A stretch of 15,741 nucleotides of DNA, taken from Acidimicrobiia bacterium (GTDB lineage: Bacteria > Actinomycetota > Acidimicrobiia > Acidimicrobiales > Ilumatobacteraceae). Position numbers and translations under genes: made by a program. The first letter of the stretch is position 1; every line of letters begins with the position of its first letter. The notes below the pieces were generated by a model. The model saw only the letters and a list, made by a program, of their open reading frames with translations. It had not been told where the DNA came from and searched no databases. The stretch lies in contig RFOJ01000008.1 of assembly GCA_009926705.1 (NCBI GenBank), positions 1 through 15,741 of the forward strand. The letters run 5' to 3'. Of this stretch, positions 13,414 to 15,741 are shown piece after piece.

Positions 13414-14663
13414 CCACGCGCATTTCCCTCGGCATCGTCGACAACACCGAACTCGAAACCGTCTTCGACTCGCTCTGGCCCTTCCGCACGAGCGACGAGA
13501 CCAAGGGCAACATCATCGTCTTCGCGAACAACAAGCGCCGGCATTGGCACCTCGTGAATCGTTCGTATGTCGTCACGATTGTTGGCGATACTTGCGACTT
13601 CACCGGTGCATATTCGTTGCCTCTCACCGCAGTGGCGAACGTCGGCCGGCAGGTCGGCTCGTTACCCGGTGGCGTTGAGTTCGTGATCGAGAATGATTTC
13701 GTCACCACCATCACCGCTCTCGGCACCCATACCATTCCCTGCAGCATCACGACGATGCCCGAAATTCCGCAGTTGCGTAAGTCGTCACGAGTCGTCAAGG
13801 CGAAGGTGGGCGGCAAAGAACTGCGCATGCTCCTGCTCGCAGGTGCGGGCATGCCCTTTGAGTTCAACCCGTTTCGCGATGACAACACCTCGTCGCCCGA
13901 CTTCCATCTGCTCGAGATTGCAGACGGCAACATCACGGTCTCGAGCGATTGGTCTTGTGGCGGTCTCTACAACATGAAAGCAAAGGTCGTGGCCACGACC
14001 CGCGGTCAGGGCACAGTCAAGATGGTGCCCGACTTCGTCGAGGTGCTTGCGACCTGCGGCGACACCGACGCCGATTGGACATTGGCGTTCGACCTCGACG
14101 ACCCGTCGCGAGTCTTTGCGTGGTGTGCGAAGTACCGCATCGTGTGCAATGCGGTCAAGAACCCCGTCACCGACCTGCGCGAACGGGTGCAAGAGATCCT
14201 TGAGCGTTCGAACATGAAGTGGAAGACGACCGACGGTGGTCGGTTCCACGTGCTCATCGACGACGTCACCGTACGTCTCGACTTCTTGCAGCGCGAACAG
14301 GGCGACGATGTGCTCTTGCGCATCGACACCGTGCTCGAAGAGCAGGCCAACGAAAGTGCCGAGCTCTTGCGCGAGATCAACGCCCACAACGCATCAAGCA
14401 ATATGACTCGTTTGTGGCACTCTCACGCCACGGTGATGCTCGGTGTCGACGTGACTCGCGAGCACCTGTCGGTCGTCGAAGAACGGGTCACGCTCGTGGC
14501 GAACGAGGCCAAGCGTCTGCGCGGGCTCTTGTCTCCCCTCGCGGCAGAGGCAGCACTGGCGCCGCGTCGCAAGAAGCGCGCACCCCGTGGCAGCACCACC
14601 CCCGACACGACCAACGTTGAACCGAAGCGACCGACGCGCTACCGCCCGAAGAACGAGGCGTAA
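13410..14663 (+). CDS. 417-aa protein with a sliding-clamp-like front and a YbjN/CesT-like domain
   Basis: Not a known named gene. Residues 1-250 are made of many beta strands with a repeated order ('GNIIVFANNKRRHWHLVN', 'VEFVIENDFVTTITALGTHTIPCSI' in parts, later 'HLLEIADGNITVSSDW' and 'KMVPDFVEVLATC') reminiscent of beta-clamp (DnaN) domains; this is a fold guess, not a motif match. Residues 255-375 resemble the YbjN / type III chaperone-like domain ('RFHVLIDDVTVRLDF', 'LREINAHNASSNMTRLWHS', then a final helix). The tail from 383 is basic and disordered (RRKKRAPR). ATG 13410 is chosen because of the ATGA overlap with the 118-aa gene. It converges on DUF554, 17 bp away. Confidence 0.75.
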   Translation: MTTRISLGIVDNTELETVFDSLWPFRTSDETKGNIIVFANNKRRHWHLVNRSYVVTIVGDTCDFTGAYSLPLTAVANVGRQVGSLPGGVEFVIENDFVTTITALGTHTIPCSITTMPEIPQLRKSSRVVKAKVGGKELRMLLLAGAGMPFEFNPFRDDNTSSPDFHLLEIADGNITVSSDWSCGGLYNMKAKVVATTRGQGTVKMVPDFVEVLATCGDTDADWTLAFDLDDPSRVFAWCAKYRIVCNAVKNPVTDLRERVQEILERSNMKWKTTDGGRFHVLIDDVTVRLDFLQREQGDDVLLRIDTVLEEQANESAELLREINAHNASSNMTRLWHSHATVMLGVDVTREHLSVVEERVTLVANEAKRLRGLLSPLAAEAALAPRRKKRAPRGSTTPDTTNVEPKRPTRYRPKNEA

Positions 14664-14680
14664 CGCGGCAGGGCGGCTGG

Positions 14681-15379
14681 CTAGACGGCGAAGATCGCCA
14701 CGAGCACGGGTGTCAAGAGCAGCCCAGGCAAGAGGTTGGCGAGACGAATCTTCGTCACCCCAAGCAGGTTGAGACCAATGCCGATGACGGCGAGACCACC
14801 GGCCGCGAAGAGTTCCACACGCATTCGATCGTCGAGCAGAGAGTCGAGCCCTGCACCTCCGAGCGTCAACGAACCCTGCACCACGAACACCGATAACGCG
14901 CTGAACGCCACGCCAATGCCGTAGGTGGCCGCGAACATGATGGATACGAAGCCATCGAGCAGCGCCTTGATGATGTAGAGCTGCGGGGTTTCACCACTCG
15001 CATCTTCAATGGCGCCAAGCACCGTGAGCGGCCCGATGCAATACAACGCAGACGCCGTGACGAACCCCTTGACGAAGAGATTCTCACTGCCCGTTGACCC
15101 GCGGTCAAAGCGCCGTTGCAAGCGAGCACCGAGACCTTCGAGTCGGTCTTCGATTCGCAGTGCCTCACCAAGCAACGCACCCAAGGCCATGCCGACAAGT
15201 GGAAACACCATGTTGTGGGTGTCAATTGCATCGCTCACCCCGAGCGCAATGGTTACCAAGCCGATGACCTGCAACAACGTGGTGCGCATGCGCTCGGGAA
15301 TCCGATGGCCCACTGCCACACCCAGCCCGCTGCCGGCGATGACGAGGCCGGTGTTGATGAGGGTTCCGAGACCACGCAC
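14681..15379 (-). CDS. DUF554 family membrane protein
   Basis: Integral membrane protein of unknown function (family also known from YdfK/YqgA). The 232 residues begin with the family's typical 'GTLINTGLVIAGSGLG' and carry about six or seven hydrophobic segments, including 'LVGMALGALLGEALRIEDRLE' (in parts), 'GFVTASALYCIGPLTVLGAI' and the final 'LLPGLLLTPVLVAIFAV'. GTG 15379 is chosen because family members start 3-5 residues before GTLIN; GTG 15415 would overlap the hydrolase gene by 25 nt. The hydrolase stop is 11 nt upstream, so the two genes are probably co-transcribed; no strong ribosome site is seen. Confidence 0.88.
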   Translation of the reverse strand: MRGLGTLINTGLVIAGSGLGVAVGHRIPERMRTTLLQVIGLVTIALGVSDAIDTHNMVFPLVGMALGALLGEALRIEDRLEGLGARLQRRFDRGSTGSENLFVKGFVTASALYCIGPLTVLGAIEDASGETPQLYIIKALLDGFVSIMFAATYGIGVAFSALSVFVVQGSLTLGGAGLDSLLDDRMRVELFAAGGLAVIGIGLNLLGVTKIRLANLLPGLLLTPVLVAIFAV

Positions 15380-15390
15380 GGATGCCGACG

Positions 15391-15741
15391 CTAGTTGTTG
15401 AGGCTCGTCACCCACGCGGCCATCAGGTCGGCAACCACCGCATCATGACCGCCTAGGTCGTGACGCGCCTTATCGATGAAGTGCAGAGTGGTTGTGCCAC
15501 GAACGGTGCCGAGATGCTGTCGCAGTTCGTCAGGAGTACCGAATTCGTCGTTGGTGCCGCTGATGAAGAGCGACGGCACCGCAAGATGTGGCAGGTGTTC
15601 GATTCGCAGTTGCGTCGGTTTACGCGGCGGATGCAGTGGATACCCGATGCACACCACTCCGGCAACATCAAGCGGCGCCTCGGCAGGTTGCGCCGCTCGC
15701 GTATCACCCGAGAAGCCCGCAGCCGCGAGCGAGCACATGCG
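15391..15741 (-). CDS. Alpha/beta hydrolase (KANL3/Tex30-like), C-terminal part
   Basis: The frame is open to the window edge, so the N-terminal part with the nucleophile region is mostly outside. The visible 117 residues start just after the nucleophile elbow ('RMCSLAAAGF') and go on with 'VVCIGYPLHPPRKPTQLRIEHL', 'VPSLFISGTNDEFGTPDEL', which holds the acidic residue of the triad, and 'FIDKARHDLGG', with the likely catalytic His. 'GYPLHPP' and 'GTxDxFGT' are marks of the dienelactone-hydrolase-like KANL3/Tex30 group. Substrate unknown. It precedes the DUF554 gene in the same direction with an 11-bp gap. Confidence 0.85.
   Translation of the reverse strand, partial: RMCSLAAAGFSGDTRAAQPAEAPLDVAGVVCIGYPLHPPRKPTQLRIEHLPHLAVPSLFISGTNDEFGTPDELRQHLGTVRGTTTLHFIDKARHDLGGHDAVVADLMAAWVTSLNN

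Overview
The window is high-GC bacterial DNA, and its gene set points to an actinobacterium. It carries a WhiB-family iron-sulfur regulator, a CofC/FbiD-type enzyme of coenzyme F420 biosynthesis, a PIN-PhoH ATPase of the mycobacterial PhoH2 layout, and HU followed by a tiny Lys-rich protein. Gene style (short gaps, start/stop overlaps, many GTG starts) and the many unplaced proteins suggest class Acidimicrobiia, but that placement is inference from gene content only. I see no tRNA, rRNA, CRISPR array, insertion sequence or phage gene.

Layout. (1) 2-712: 3' part of an acyl-CoA dehydrogenase on the plus strand, convergent with a minus-strand run gpsA - unknown 414-aa protein - rnhB (721-3634). 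(2) 3659-4234: cofC, divergent from gpsA with only 24 bp between starts, followed by an 11-bp-periodic repeat tract. (3) 4335-4813, minus strand: HU, then a separate 28-aa protein made almost only of Lys, Arg and Ala, then a good intrinsic terminator. (4) 4814-5406: nearly 600 bp without a confident gene, partly AT-rich with an A6T6 palindrome, between divergent HU and phoH2. (5) 5407-7452, plus strand: PIN-PhoH protein, then a WhiB regulator whose leader holds a promoter candidate and two strong tandem hairpins. (6) 7462-8972, minus strand: hotdog thioesterase and exonuclease III, overlapping by GTGA. (7) 9048-9266: a doubtful small basic ORF, then a 16-bp direct repeat.

(8) 9289-14663 is the most unusual part. 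On the minus strand a sigma-70-like factor is coupled (TGATG) to a CbxX/CfxQ-type AAA+ ATPase. Divergent from it is an NrtR-like regulator: a Nudix domain with a decayed catalytic box and a winged helix split by an insertion of about 137 residues. Then come a small unknown protein and, ATGA-coupled to it, a 417-aa protein with a sliding-clamp-like front part and a YbjN/CesT-like back part. A similar small alpha-beta domain seems to precede the AAA+ module, so the two flanks may be functionally linked. This is a hypothesis from domain content and gene order.

(9) 14681-15741, minus strand: a DUF554 membrane protein preceded by a truncated alpha/beta hydrolase.

Housekeeping functions (lipid oxidation and phospholipid precursor, RNA/DNA repair, F420, nucleoid) fill the first 9 kb. 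The 9.3-14.7 kb block looks like a lineage-specific regulatory locus of unknown role.
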